This document shows, piece after piece, positions 13,108-23,438 of a DNA stretch of 64,000 nucleotides. Position numbers and translations under genes: made by a program. Below the pieces are notes generated by a model, which made no database searches, was not told the DNA's origin, and saw only the letters and a program-made list of their open reading frames with translations. Position 1 is the first letter of the stretch. Each line of letters starts with the position of its first letter. The DNA comes from Nigrospora sphaerica (taxonomy: Eukaryota > Ascomycota > Sordariomycetes > Amphisphaeriales > Apiosporaceae), in assembly GCA_018287875.1 (NCBI GenBank), contig JAGVVL010000017.1:2852001-2916000 (forward strand), written 5' to 3'.

Positions 13108-13138
13108 CTTTCTCTCTCTCTCTGTCTCTCTCTCTCTT
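13108..13138. repeat. TC dinucleotide-rich tract
   Basis: A TC microsatellite of about 30 bp with one TG interruption, downstream of the GBD/FH3 gene, followed directly by a short CA run. Confidence 0.75.
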
Positions 13139-14003
13139 ACAGACACACACACCCTCCCCTTAACCTTACAACGTTCCTCCCGCCCGCCCCTTTCCTTGAG
13201 CTGGCTCGTCTCGTCACCTTCTACACCGAGGGAAATAAGAGAAGACGAAAAACCCCAACACAACACCACAACAGCCATGCGCATGAAAGCAAGACGGGCT
13301 GGACCGAAAGGTAAGGCGGTTGGACTGGAAAGGCCACACAGGACGGTTCTCTGGGCAATCTAGAATCGGGTGCTTACGAATTGCACGGCATAATGAATCA
13401 ATGAAACGAATTAGTACAATAAAAGCAGGGGTCTCTCCGTCTTTCTCTCTTTCTCTTTCTCTTCGTGGACCCCGGGTGAATGTGCTGTAGCTGCGAAGCT
13501 AACTGCCTATCCTTTATTTTATTTACCATATTCTTGGTTGCTTTTCCTTAAATGCTTACCTCTCGTATTGAGGCCCAGGAAAAGGAAGTGATCTCCGCCA
13601 AAAAGAGGTCTCTTCCCCCCTCTTTTCTCCCCCACGGCAAACCACCCCTCAGGTGAGGCAGATTCCAACCATCCGGATTATACACCACCCTCGTGCCCGG
13701 CATCAAAAAAGAAACAAGGGCATACAACGGGTCGCGAAATTTTTCCATGACACCACACGCACCCCTGGTCCCCTTTTTTGCTGTCAGGCGCGCGAGTACC
13801 CCCGTACGAGGGCCGATTTAGCTTACCAACAAAACCTACAACGGGAAAACGAAGGAGCTTTCTCGTTTGAGAGCCCGGACAGGGGGCCCAGTGTGCGGTA
13901 ATCGAGAGGGAGAAAGAGGGGGAGGGGGCCATGCGGAGGTCGTCCGCACTCCCCCCCCACACCAGGGTCCTCGTTTGCCTTGGAATCAACCAGGCTGCCA
14001 CAT

Positions 14004-14042
14004 GGGGGTTGGGGGGGAAGGGGAAGACACGGGGGGGCGGGC
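14004..14042 (+). other. Guanine-run block able to form a G-quadruplex
   Basis: Four runs of 5, 7, 4 and 7 guanines lie within 39 bp on the plus strand, separated by loops of 2, 2 and 7 bases. This satisfies the usual G-quadruplex pattern. More G-rich runs flank it from about 13,910 to 14,120. It is in intergenic sequence and a role is not evident. Confidence 0.6.
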
Positions 14043-14966
14043 AGGACCCTGATTTACGCGCCCAGGAAGCAACGCGTGAAGGAGGGGGGCGGGGGCGAGG
14101 GGAAGGGCTGGGGGACGGAGAGGCAGAGGGTGCAAGGCAGCTTCGGCTCAACCGCCTAGCGTCTGAGGCGAGCAGGTGGTACGTTTGCTTTCTCTCTTTT
14201 TCTCTTTGGACCTATCACTTTGGGCAGGAGAAGCGTGTTTTAGACTGGGAAGGCGGGGCGGAGGGAGTAGGAGGAGTTTGGCTGGCTGAACTGTCCGGGT
14301 CTGGGCTGGATGGATGAATGGACGGGATGGGAAGATGGGAAGCGCCGTGGGGAAGGGGGGGTGAGGGAGGGAAAGATCAGGGGAGGAAGTAAGCGAGCCA
14401 GCCATCCAGCCCGGGCCCAGCCAGAACCCAAACAGGCCCCCGGACGGGGGTGTTTCCCACGAAACACCACCGTGCCTGCTACACACAACACCATGGCCAA
14501 GTCCCCGTATTATTTAGATGGACGGGAAGAGGGGGGAGGGGGCATGCAGGCATGGTGGCGAGAGAGGGAGAGAAGAGAAAGAGAAGGAGAGAGAAACGCT
14601 AGGTAAGACCAGGCAAAGAAACAAACCAAAGGATATACCTGCGAAGACACCAAGGGCGAGGGGCAGGATAGGAGGGCGGAGGAATTCCTGTCTTGGTGCT
14701 TTTGAACATGCTGTGTTGTTCGTCGTGCCTCCCTTTCACGTTGCTTGGCTTTTGCTACACACTCGCTCGTTCGTTGCCTCCAGAATAGATGGGAGTCTAC
14801 CAAGCCTCCCTTCCCTCATTTCCTGCCGCGCTCCGAGGATATTAGAATATGCCGCCTATTCCATCACGTTGCCAGGGCCGTACATACATACATAGAGAGA
14901 GACCAGTACTACGTAAAAGGTAATTGTCTAATTTGTACGAACCAAAAGAGAAAAAGAGAGGTAGAT

Positions 14967-14976
<10 letters not shown>

Positions 14977-15018
<42 letters not shown>
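14977..15018. repeat. AG dinucleotide microsatellite, 21 units
   Basis: A perfect 42-bp AG repeat within a longer purine-rich stretch on the plus strand; non-coding. Confidence 0.92.
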
Positions 15019-15021
<3 letters not shown>

Positions 15022-15978
15022 AAGAGAGTCGACGGGCGTTTCGCTGATGTAAAGATGGGGCCCTATTCAACCCGGGTTTAATTTGCTTGGCACTTTGTTC
15101 AGAGTGGACGGTGTCGCTTTACTGACGATGATTGTGTGTGACCGGTTCATGCTGTTACACACACCTACTTACATAGATGGTTGGTTAGCCAGAGCCAGGT
15201 ACTAGCGAATATTACAAAGGGTCGGGCTGCCGAGTATGTGTCGAGTCGAAACACGACGTGAGGGTTTGTAGGACCTAAACTGATGGGTAGACGGTGGGAA
15301 CCGAGGCCCTCCCTCTTCACACCATCACTTGCTTGCTCACTGCCTCCTCTGCGCCGTCGTCGTCAACCCACGGGAGCCACGGGCAGGTCATCCAAGGATG
15401 AAGAGGGGCATAATCCCGAGCTCGCCGTTTGGCACGACGGCCAAGTTCGAAAACTAAGGGGGTCATGGAGGGGTAGCGAGCCTAGGACAGCTGCCGTATT
15501 CGATGGTACACCGGGGCGAGGCCCTCTCGACGGCTCTCGTCGTCGGCCTTGGTGTCATCGTCGTCCACCCGGCTGGTGCGCTAGCAAAAGCCGCCTCGCG
15601 GCAAGGCCAGCACAATGGGGACCGAGAAATGAGCGCTGGGGGCGCCACGAGTGACGACGTGTGGGCAGGCGTACGCAGTAGCCGGGCGTGGGATGGCGAT
15701 GGCCGAGGGGGCGCCAATCTCTTCCCAAAAGAGAAAAGAGGTTGGGCTGAGAGGGGCACGGGCTGACCCGGGAGGACGGGGATCACCATGCAAACAGTGC
15801 CCGGCGGCAACGGACCATCGTCCCGGCCCGGGCGGGACGACACAACCATCTGCTCCCGCCCTGCCGCTGGAGGCTAGTGCCTGAGCCTGCGTATACGGGT
15901 CGGCGCAACTGGTTGTCCTGTACTCGTAGCGGGGGTGCCCAGTTGTCGTTGGGCAGTCAGTCGTCGGGTCAGCAAGAA

Positions 15979-16014
15979 GCAGCAGCCGCAGCAGCAGCAG
16001 CAGCAGCAGCAGCA
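15979..16014. repeat. CAG trinucleotide repeat
   Basis: A CAG run of about 36 bp with one CCG interruption near its start. It could encode Gln on the plus strand or Leu on the minus strand, but neither frame continues into anything protein-like. Confidence 0.85.
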
Positions 16015-19000
16015 ACGACAGCACAGCGGCTTGGCCAATAGCCCAGGCCACTTTCACTGCCCGCCGCCGCCCCGCCTCCCTCTCTCCCATGTCGTGCGTG
16101 TCACCAATGTTGTTCTCAGGATCGGCTCTTCTGCCGTCCCCCTCTTTCCCCTTCCCTCCCTCTCTGCCCATGGATTGCATTACCTCACAGGGCCGCTTTC
16201 GGTCGCCGTCTCGACAGTGTAGACCGGGGTGGCGAGGCGGCGCCCTAGGTAGGGATTGGCGACGAGACCCATGTAAACGACACACCGCTTTCTTGTCACC
16301 AGGGTACTAGATTATTCTCGGTGGCCTGAGGAGCTGGCCCGGCCCGGTTTCTCTTCTGGAAGCCGTATGCCTTTTCCACACGCCTTCTTTCGGCCCCAGT
16401 TCGCATGTCGGCTCCCTTGTCACACGGGTCGATGCTGCGCCGCAGGCCACGTATTTACAGGATCCGTGGCAGCGCCCGAAAACTCTAAAGAATCTCTTGG
16501 TGCTTGGGCCCGTGCCAGGCGGGCCACTCGAAATATACGCCGTGCCCTCCAGAGACTGCTTTTTTGGCTAGTCATGGACGAGTATGAAGACTGTGGATCT
16601 TCTTGCCGTCGACGATCATGCCCCAAAGTAATACTGTGGAAGGCCTCATTCAGCAAATCGCTCATGAGGATTCGTATCACCGCGTCTCGTAACGTCGTGG
16701 CTTGAGCACACACTGGTGGTTCGACGGGGCTCGCGGGTTGAATAGGACGGACTCCTCAGTTTGGCCACTGGCCACTGGGGGAAGGGAGCAGGGACATGAG
16801 AGGAAATCTTGCGTCCAGAGGCTGACCGAAACCAAGCCGGTGCAATTAAACTACCAGCTTGACCCCGTCCTCGCGAGTCACGATGGGTCACCTAGGTCGG
16901 CCAGGACGACTGATATATGCAGCACGCCACAGAACTGGGTACCCAATGACAAATGTCTCCGCACTCTAGAAGACGATGTTTGGCCATCTTATTGCCGCTT
17001 GAGACAACAGGCGTCCCCGATGCGAGCAGATAGCTTGCCAGACGCGATCTTGGCAGACGGTGATCATGCCGAAGATCGGAACGTTGTGAGGGCCACTAGA
17101 CATGGTCAGTCGAGCAAGAGTTAAAGGAGAGGCCCATAGATGAATGCTACACAGTAAACGATTCGCCCATACTGACGCGCCAAGGGACGTCTCGGACGGT
17201 AAGTGGCATGCCTGTTATCAGAACAATCTCCCGACCCTGGTCATCTGGCCCATCGGCGGAGGCTGCTTGGACCGGTACGCTGGTTGGCTGGGGCACAGGC
17301 TTCCAGGGTCCCGGCGATGCTGCATGCTCAAGTACCGGACTGCCAAAGAAGCACCGGTTGTTGCCAGGGACCAGGGTATGTGTCCAGCCCCGGGACGTTG
17401 GCGAGCCCAGGCGAAGATGACTGCACGGCCGTCCCAAGAAGTTATGCGCCGGGGACTATACCTCTTCCAGAGTGATCGGAGTCCGGCAGAACGGTCATAG
17501 GCCAAAGGGCGAGCCGTGGCACAGCACTTAACCATCCTTGCTTGGATACTGGTCTGTGGGTTTACCTCTTGACCGGTGGGCGTTGTCCTTCCCACGTGAG
17601 CACCCCAGAACCGGAAAGCAGTCATCCATTCACGGCTGGCAGGAAGTCTTGGGCGTTTGGGCTCAAGACGCCGGCGGTACAACCCACAAGGGATGCAGGA
17701 CGAAGAGCACGGGGATATACCGGGGCGAGTTTTGGAGCTTTCTTTCCACAGAGGCGAGTTGTCGGCCACTCTGGTCCAAGACGCTCGGCCCAGAGGCCCA
17801 TGTGCCAGCCACCATCGTAGTCTCGCTTGAACCTGACGGCCCTGAAGGAAAAGCGGTCGCGTACAGGATGCTTGTCTGTGGGAGGGTCGTGGGTACCGTC
17901 ATCAGCGTTGAGCCGTCAACAGACTGTCCAACTGGGAACAACGGCGGCCTCGCCTGCAATGTGATCAACTGATCAAGTGCCCGATGACCAACTGCCAAAC
18001 TGCCCAGGACCGTCTTGAAGTCCGAAAGTATAGGCCCTTGGCTCTACCGTCCATTGTCGCTTCTCTTGCATGACGGGGCTGTGACGCATTGATTGGCTGC
18101 GTAGCACGTGGTGAGTAACATGGTGAACCGCATCCTGATCCAGTGTTCATGTAACACGGACGAGCATGGAAAGCTTCTTGTTACGAGCAGCACCATGTTC
18201 TCTGCTTGAGCACGAAGCTTTCCCATCCTGGCGAGGAGCTTGTCTGGCTGTTCGCCAATACATGTGTATGGCACGAGTATAACGCCCGGGGTCACAGTCT
18301 GTATGTCTCATAGCTGGTGCCAAGCACGGACAAGCATCCATCGTAAGCAGCCGCCTCGGTAGACCCTTCGCTGTGGGACCAGGGCTGGTAATAGGCCAAG
18401 AACATTGCAGTTGCATAATAGCCCACTATTGGGGCCACCCATGTTGAGAGATTGCAAGTCGGGTGCTATGCCTCCCGGGCGCCTCAATCATCCAAGATGC
18501 AGTCGTTCTTATGCCGCAGTCGGCTGTTCTGTGGTATATAGTGCGGAGGGCGTTTTAGCGCCGGTGGAATCGAGATGGGGCAATGGACCAGTGCCAGTGG
18601 ACGCCCCGGACATGCATTGGGACAGACGGCCCCTACATGGATACCGAGGTAGTAAACCTGGGTACCGCCTCGGGGACTTCTTGTCGTTTCCAGGTACAGG
18701 GCCGGCCCTCGATTGGCCGGCGTTGGCCGGGGCGCCAACAGGATCGCATGCGAAGCCAGGTGCCGGTGGCTGGACTGTAGGCCTTCACAATACCATGGGA
18801 CGGGAGGCTGCTGGGCGCAGGCAGGATGGTCGTGGGTCGGAACATTCGCTCCCGTACGGGTAGCGAGTAGAAACAGGAAACAAAACAAAAGCGATGTGCA
18901 GTCGTACACAAAACAGTGGGCAGGGCTTCCGAGAGAGTTGCGCATCGGGTGGCACGGGAGTCACGGTCGGCATAGGTCGTTAGAATGGACCCGGTTGCCC

Positions 19001-20512
19001 AGGATAGATGCCCGGATGGTGGGTGGATGGATCGTATGGGAGTTGAGGAGGTGGACCAGCTGCAATGGCCCACATTTGTTGTTTACATTGAGGTCCACGT
19101 TCCAGTATAGAGGTTGTGCGTCGTCGGCCAGCGGCACCTGCCATGTACATAAGATCGCATGGGAAGCCGCAACTGCCATTGGCCCGCAGCGGCTGCACCT
19201 AGTTTGGGGTTCCATGCCCGACATGTGCGCATCACACGGGTCGTTGAATGTCACCGAACGACGGCCTCAATACAGGAATGGATGCTGGGCTCTCTCTAGT
19301 ACAATATCTTATCTTTCATAACACGCCCATTTATGCGCCTGTGTTCATGATGCATCCCCACGTAGGCATCCCACCTGTGGCCTGCACGGAGGCTGCAACT
19401 TGGGAGGGTAGTAAGGGAGACGGAGAGGGGTGACTGTCAGCATGTGGCTTCCACCGCATAACTACATGAGGCAGGTAGTAACTACGGGCAGGGTTGGTTG
19501 TCGAAAGGTGATTGATTCCTGCTGATATTGATGTGTGAAGCTGGCCCCGTCCAGGACGGGGGTGGGGGGGAAACATGATGTATCCGTCCCATCCAGTACC
19601 TCCATCTCGGGATGGATGGCATGGAGTAGGTAGTAAGATGGACCTCCACGAGCGAATGGAGATGGGGGAGAAGCCGGACGTTACTGTAATTAATCCTATG
19701 CCACCTGACGGGTGCCGCAGCTGGAGGGTTGCTTCCTTTGTTAGCCTCGGAGCTTACACAACCAACTGCCTGCCTGCCCTCCAGTGCCCGGTAACAGTCG
19801 GGACCTCTGGCGAGATGGCCTCTCGTAATATGCGTAATCCCAACTTCCCATAGCCCCCAGTCCCCAGCCCGTCGATCCTCCTCCGGCAACAAAAGCGCAC
19901 CCCCCAATTACCGGCGAGGCCCATCGTCGCCGTCGTCAGTTGCCGGGCGCCCGCCGCTCCAAATCTCCCTCCCTCGCCTGCTGCGGCCACCGGTGCAGGA
20001 CCCGACGCAGCCCAGATCCCAGGATCCATCCCCATAGGACGCCGCCTCCACACCGGCGCTCAGACGACTGAAGTGGAAGCGCAGCTGCAACGATCCCAGC
20101 AGCGCCTGTCTATCCCATCCTATCCTCATCCTCCATCCCTCGCGCCGTCTCGTCCCAGGGCGCCGGCCATCATCGGCACCGCAGCCAGCACGATCGACTG
20201 CCAGAGCCCGCACGATCCAGGCGGCTACTCGTCGGGCAGGGCTCTTCTCTCCTGGTCTACCGTCTAGTCGGCCCACTTTCCCATCCCATCCTGCCCATCC
20301 ACACATCCGTACCCCTACCCAGCCCGGCTGCGAGCACCAGGTACCCATCCCGCCCAAGATCTCCCTTGCTGCTGGGATTTGGGATTTTGGGGGACCACCT
20401 CTGCAGCTCGTCCCGAACCATGCCTCTTGGTCCCTAAGCCGCGAGTCTAGACACGCTCCTCCCCGACATAAAGCTGACTGACCACCGCGGGCCACGACCG
20501 ACGCCCGCCGAA

Positions 20513-21756
20513 ATGTCGATAAAGTAAGTCGCTGCCGTCCGTCTCCCGGGGTTTCGCTACCTACATCCATCCCTACCACTAGCCTCCGTTCCTTTCCACT
20601 TCCTCCGTCCCGCCATGTAGCTAGGTCCTGCCTTGCGCGCCAGTCCAGCCAGCCCAGCCCAGCCAACCCATCATAGCCCAGCCCAGCCAACCCAGCCTCT
20701 CTTCCTATCAGGCTTCGCAAACACCACCCCTCCCCGCTTTGTATACTTCCGTACTTGGTTCATGTGTGCCGTTGCGAGCTACAGCAACTGTGGAACATGG
20801 ACTATGGCCACCATGTCCAGCACGCCGGCATACTTGCCCAGAATGCTGCCAGTGACGACGAGTCTGACTTGAACGACAGCTGGGTCATGCTGAACCGCTC
20901 CGGCGGCTTCGAGCCCCTGCCTAATGAAAGCATCCAGCACAAGACGAAGGGCCGGGTGGCCCTCGAAATATCCGCGCCCTCGCCCAGCCCCGGGATCCCC
21001 CCGCTGTCCCTTAGGTGTGATCGTGGCGTGGCGTTCATCACGAACCAAAGAGTGAGCAATGCTGCTGGAGCACGGACGAATGCCTGAGTTCTGATCGCGT
21101 TCCACAGTTGCTCTACCTTGCCAGCGCACCCACCGCGGAGTTCCAGTCCTATGGCACCAAAATACTCAATGTCGAGAACAGCCATACAGGCTCTACTTGG
21201 ATCGGCTTCGGCGCCTCCTACTGGGAGGCCGAGTTCAGACCCGTGGCCGGTGGCAACATATCGGCCGAATACACCAGGGCCAACATGAAACTCATCTTCT
21301 ACGACGGAGGTCACAGCGACTGGGCCCTTAAGTACGAGAACATGCGGGAGCGCGTGCAGCACGCAGCCCAAATGGCGCGCGAGACAGGACAGACCAACAT
21401 CTTAAACATGGTGCACGGTGAGGATCTTCCCGAATATTCGCCTCGTGCCGCCACGTTTGGTCCGACGGAGCCACAGGCCAGCCAGGCCCAGGTTGAGCAG
21501 TGCGCCGATGAAGCCGCCAGACAACGGCAGGCTGCGCAATCACCACCGGATGAACCGCCTCCAGATTAGTAAGTAACCCGAAGCTGGCACACTCCTTGCC
21601 CCTCACCCTTCCTTTACTCCCCAAGGATTCGGCCGGGGGCCGCGAGAAACCCAGGTCCATGAGCGGTCACTGACCCTGAGTAGCGACGCGGCGCAGATGC
21701 AGGCAGTGGAGATGCAGTTCGACGAGCGGACACGGCAGGATGCGGAACGACGGTGA
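20513..21756 (+). CDS. WBP2-like GRAM-domain protein with a PPxY motif
   Basis: Four exons (20513-20523, 20880-21051, 21108-21568, 21684-21756) encode 238 residues. The 11-nt first exon plus exon 2 gives MSINWVMLNRSG, the typical start of fungal WW-domain-binding-protein-2 homologues. A GRAM-like fold follows: GRVALEIS, VAFITNQR joined to LLYLASAP, SYGTKILNVENSHTG, FRPVAGG and LIFYDGG. An Ala/Gln-rich acidic region ends in DEPPPDY. The Tyr of PPDY is made by the third splice (TA|C), after which the frame reads DAAQMQAVEMQFDERTRQDAERR and stops. Without that 115-nt intron the frame ends at TAG 21567-21569. Branch sites CTGAC precede the first and third acceptors. Family members bind WW-domain proteins such as Nedd4/Rsp5-type ubiquitin ligases through PPxY; that role here is inference. 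The first intron is long for a fungus (356 nt) and holds CAGCC repeats. Confidence 0.9.
20645..20696. repeat. CAGCC pentamer-type repeat inside intron 1 of the WBP2-like gene
   Basis: Imperfect copies of CCAGC, AGCCC and CAACC units, including a longer unit of about 20 bp present twice. The tract lies entirely within the 356-nt first intron and probably explains its unusual length. Confidence 0.65.
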
Positions 21757-22360
21757 TACAGCGTCGTGTCACCGAAAACATTCTGCAGACGCCGCGTACA
21801 TGGAAGATTGAGCCCTAGCGAGCGGGCAGCCAAGGCTGCCGCGCGCGGTACTTGTTTGTAGTGCTTGCGAGGATGTGCAAGTACCTCGGGATTTGAGGGG
21901 GCATAGGTAGGTAGGGACGACGAACCAAGACGAAGGCAGCGGTGTCGAAATAAGGTACCCCGGTGCGGCTCCCTGAATGAGAGATCGATATGCTTGCACG
22001 GCTCGCTCATACACGAGGGCACGTGAGCTAGCTCGAAGGCAAATATTGTAGGCCATGATTTGCAGAATGCTATGTTTGTTTTTTGTCCGCCAACCGGACG
22101 TGAGAGATAGGCGTAGCAATCTTTGAAACAGAAGCACAATATCCCATCTCTTGGAAGCAGGAGGAAGGGAATCCGAACTCTGGATAGCTACTTGGCTATC
22201 AGGGCGGGAAGACCCGAAGAAGGCTACAGCGCGATCTCATTCCCCGCCGGCGGATATTCTCGCACGGTGCCGTAGCATGTGCGAGGCACGCTGAGGTAGG
22301 CACGTCTTACCAGACGAGGCTGGCAGCCGTATGTGAGTCTTCCCTTTCGTGAAGAGGCGA

Positions 22361-22400
22361 GCGCAGGCAATCCAGCACGAGCGCAGGCAATCCAGCACGA
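22361..22400. repeat. Exact 20-bp tandem duplication
   Basis: Two perfect adjacent copies of a 20-bp unit beginning GCGCAGGCAA and ending TCCAGCACGA, with a few further bases of the unit repeated on the right. The perfect match suggests a recent duplication. It lies about 230 bp upstream of the QCR6 start codon. Confidence 0.93.
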
Positions 22401-22442
22401 GCGAGCGCCTCGGCGATAGGTCTACCTTGAGTTCCGATGAGA

Positions 22443-22495
22443 TCACGTGACCCGGACAAGCTGTTCCTTCGGCCAATCAGGCAGTCCCAATTGGG
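22443..22495. promoter_or_regulatory. Candidate QCR6 promoter: E-box and CCAAT boxes
   Basis: The palindrome TCACGTGA (22443-22450) contains the CACGTG E-box bound by Cbf1-type bHLH factors. CCAAT lies at 22473-22477. The 10-bp palindrome CCCAATTGGG (22486-22495) carries CCAAT on both strands. All are 130-185 bp before the QCR6 start codon. In fungi the CCAAT-binding (HAP) complex controls many respiratory-chain genes, which fits Qcr6; that these sites are used is inference. Confidence 0.5.
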
Positions 22496-22626
22496 GATCG
22501 TGGTTTTATTTCTCAAAAGCTACGGGAACGCTATCCTCACTGTTCGGCCCCATCACATCAAACCTATCGCTCAATTCCCTACAAACCGACAGCCTAAGGT
22601 CAGCTGCAGCTTCAGATCTGACCACC

Positions 22627-23438
22627 ATGGGTATCTGGGAGACTTTCACCGACCTGGTCGACGCGGCCACGCCGTGGAGCACCACCGAAGCCGAAGCTCC
22701 GCCCGCCGAGGAGCAGCAGCAGGTACGAACGACATGATGCCACCCCCGATCGAAGTCCTCGCCGCCTCAGTCACCGCCCGCGCTGTATACCGATGCGCCC
22801 TGGCATACGGCACCCTCCCCCCCGAGAGCTGCGACGACCTACCCTTTGGGGCCGTGCCAGAGCGGCGGGCGGACGGACGGACGGGCCATGGGGCTTGCCA
22901 TGATGAAGTGAGCTAATTAGTGGGCTTGAACACAGGAGGCCAGCAAGGACGAGCCGAAGGAGGACGCCGGTGAGGAGGCCGAGGAGGCCGAAGAGGAGGC
23001 CGAGGAAGAGGAGGAGGAAGAGGAGGAGGACGACGAAGACGAGATCAAGGACCCCAAGGAGCAGCTCGAGGAAGGTATGGCGTCATGACCCCCATCCAAG
23101 ACGGCCTGGCCGTGCGGGCGCTTACTTATCTTTTTGCCTACAGAGTGCGCCAACTCGAAGCAGTGCGCCCCCGCCAAGCACCACTACGACGAGTGCGTTG
23201 AGCGTGTTACCAAGCAGCAGGACGAGGGCGGTGCCAAGGAGGACTGCGTCGAGGAGTGTGAGTACCGCCATGGCCCCGGAGTGCCGGGGCCCGCCATGAC
23301 GGCCCTCTCCGGCCCCCCGGGGCCGGACCGAGGGGGATGGAACGAGGCTGACCCCGATGCTTTACCCTCACAGTCTTCCACCTCGCGCACTGCGCCACCC
23401 AATGCGCTGCTCCCAAGCTGTGGTCCGTTCTCAAATAA
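22627..23438 (+). CDS. QCR6: Cytochrome bc1 complex subunit 6 (acidic hinge protein)
   Basis: This is the acidic hinge subunit of mitochondrial respiratory complex III, which sits near cytochrome c1 on the intermembrane-space side and assists its interaction with cytochrome c. Exons 22627-22722, 22936-23074, 23144-23257 and 23374-23438 encode 137 residues. The N-terminus (MGIWETFTDLVDAATPW) is followed by a Glu/Asp-rich stretch at about residues 34-75. The conserved C-terminal helical hairpin holds cysteines in CANSKQCAPAKHHYDECVERV, EDCVEEFFHLAHCATQC and ends APKLWSVLK. The spacing of these Cys residues fits the disulphide-linked hairpin of the family. The phases close exactly (G|AG and T|TC). 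Introns are 213, 69 and 116 nt. No single reading frame covers the protein, so gene finders without splicing would miss it. Confidence 0.96.

Larger units (their letters stand above)
12705..20512. other. 7.8-kb gene-poor region rich in simple repeats
   Basis: No gene could be supported in this longest gene-free stretch. The first part (to about 13,550) is U- and pyrimidine-rich and includes the 3' untranslated region of the GBD/FH3 gene. Simple repeats and a guanine-rich block follow and are listed separately. Between about 16,300 and 19,850 many frames of 60-200 codons occur in all six phases with no domain, no conserved motif and no consistent codon bias, so I treat them as chance. From about 19,880 the plus strand becomes CCATCC- and CAGCC-rich and is probably the promoter and leader of the WBP2-like gene. 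Decayed transposon sequence would also fit the middle part, but no terminal repeats or transposase motifs were recognised. Confidence 0.55.
21757..22626. other. Intergenic region between the WBP2-like gene and QCR6
   Basis: About 870 bp with no supported gene. It contains the 3' untranslated region of the WBP2-like gene, a 20-bp tandem duplication (22361-22400) and, nearer QCR6, a group of promoter motifs listed separately. The last 100 bp before the QCR6 start codon hold an A/C-rich leader. Confidence 0.6.

Noticed and set aside
15581..16285. Minus-strand frame of 234 codons with a Leu run
   Set aside because: The Leu run is just the CAG repeat read on the other strand; the rest is Arg/Pro/Gly-rich with no domain.
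22361..22400. CRISPR-like or other phased repeat array
   Set aside because: Only two contiguous copies without spacers; the organism is a fungus and no array of any kind was seen in the window.
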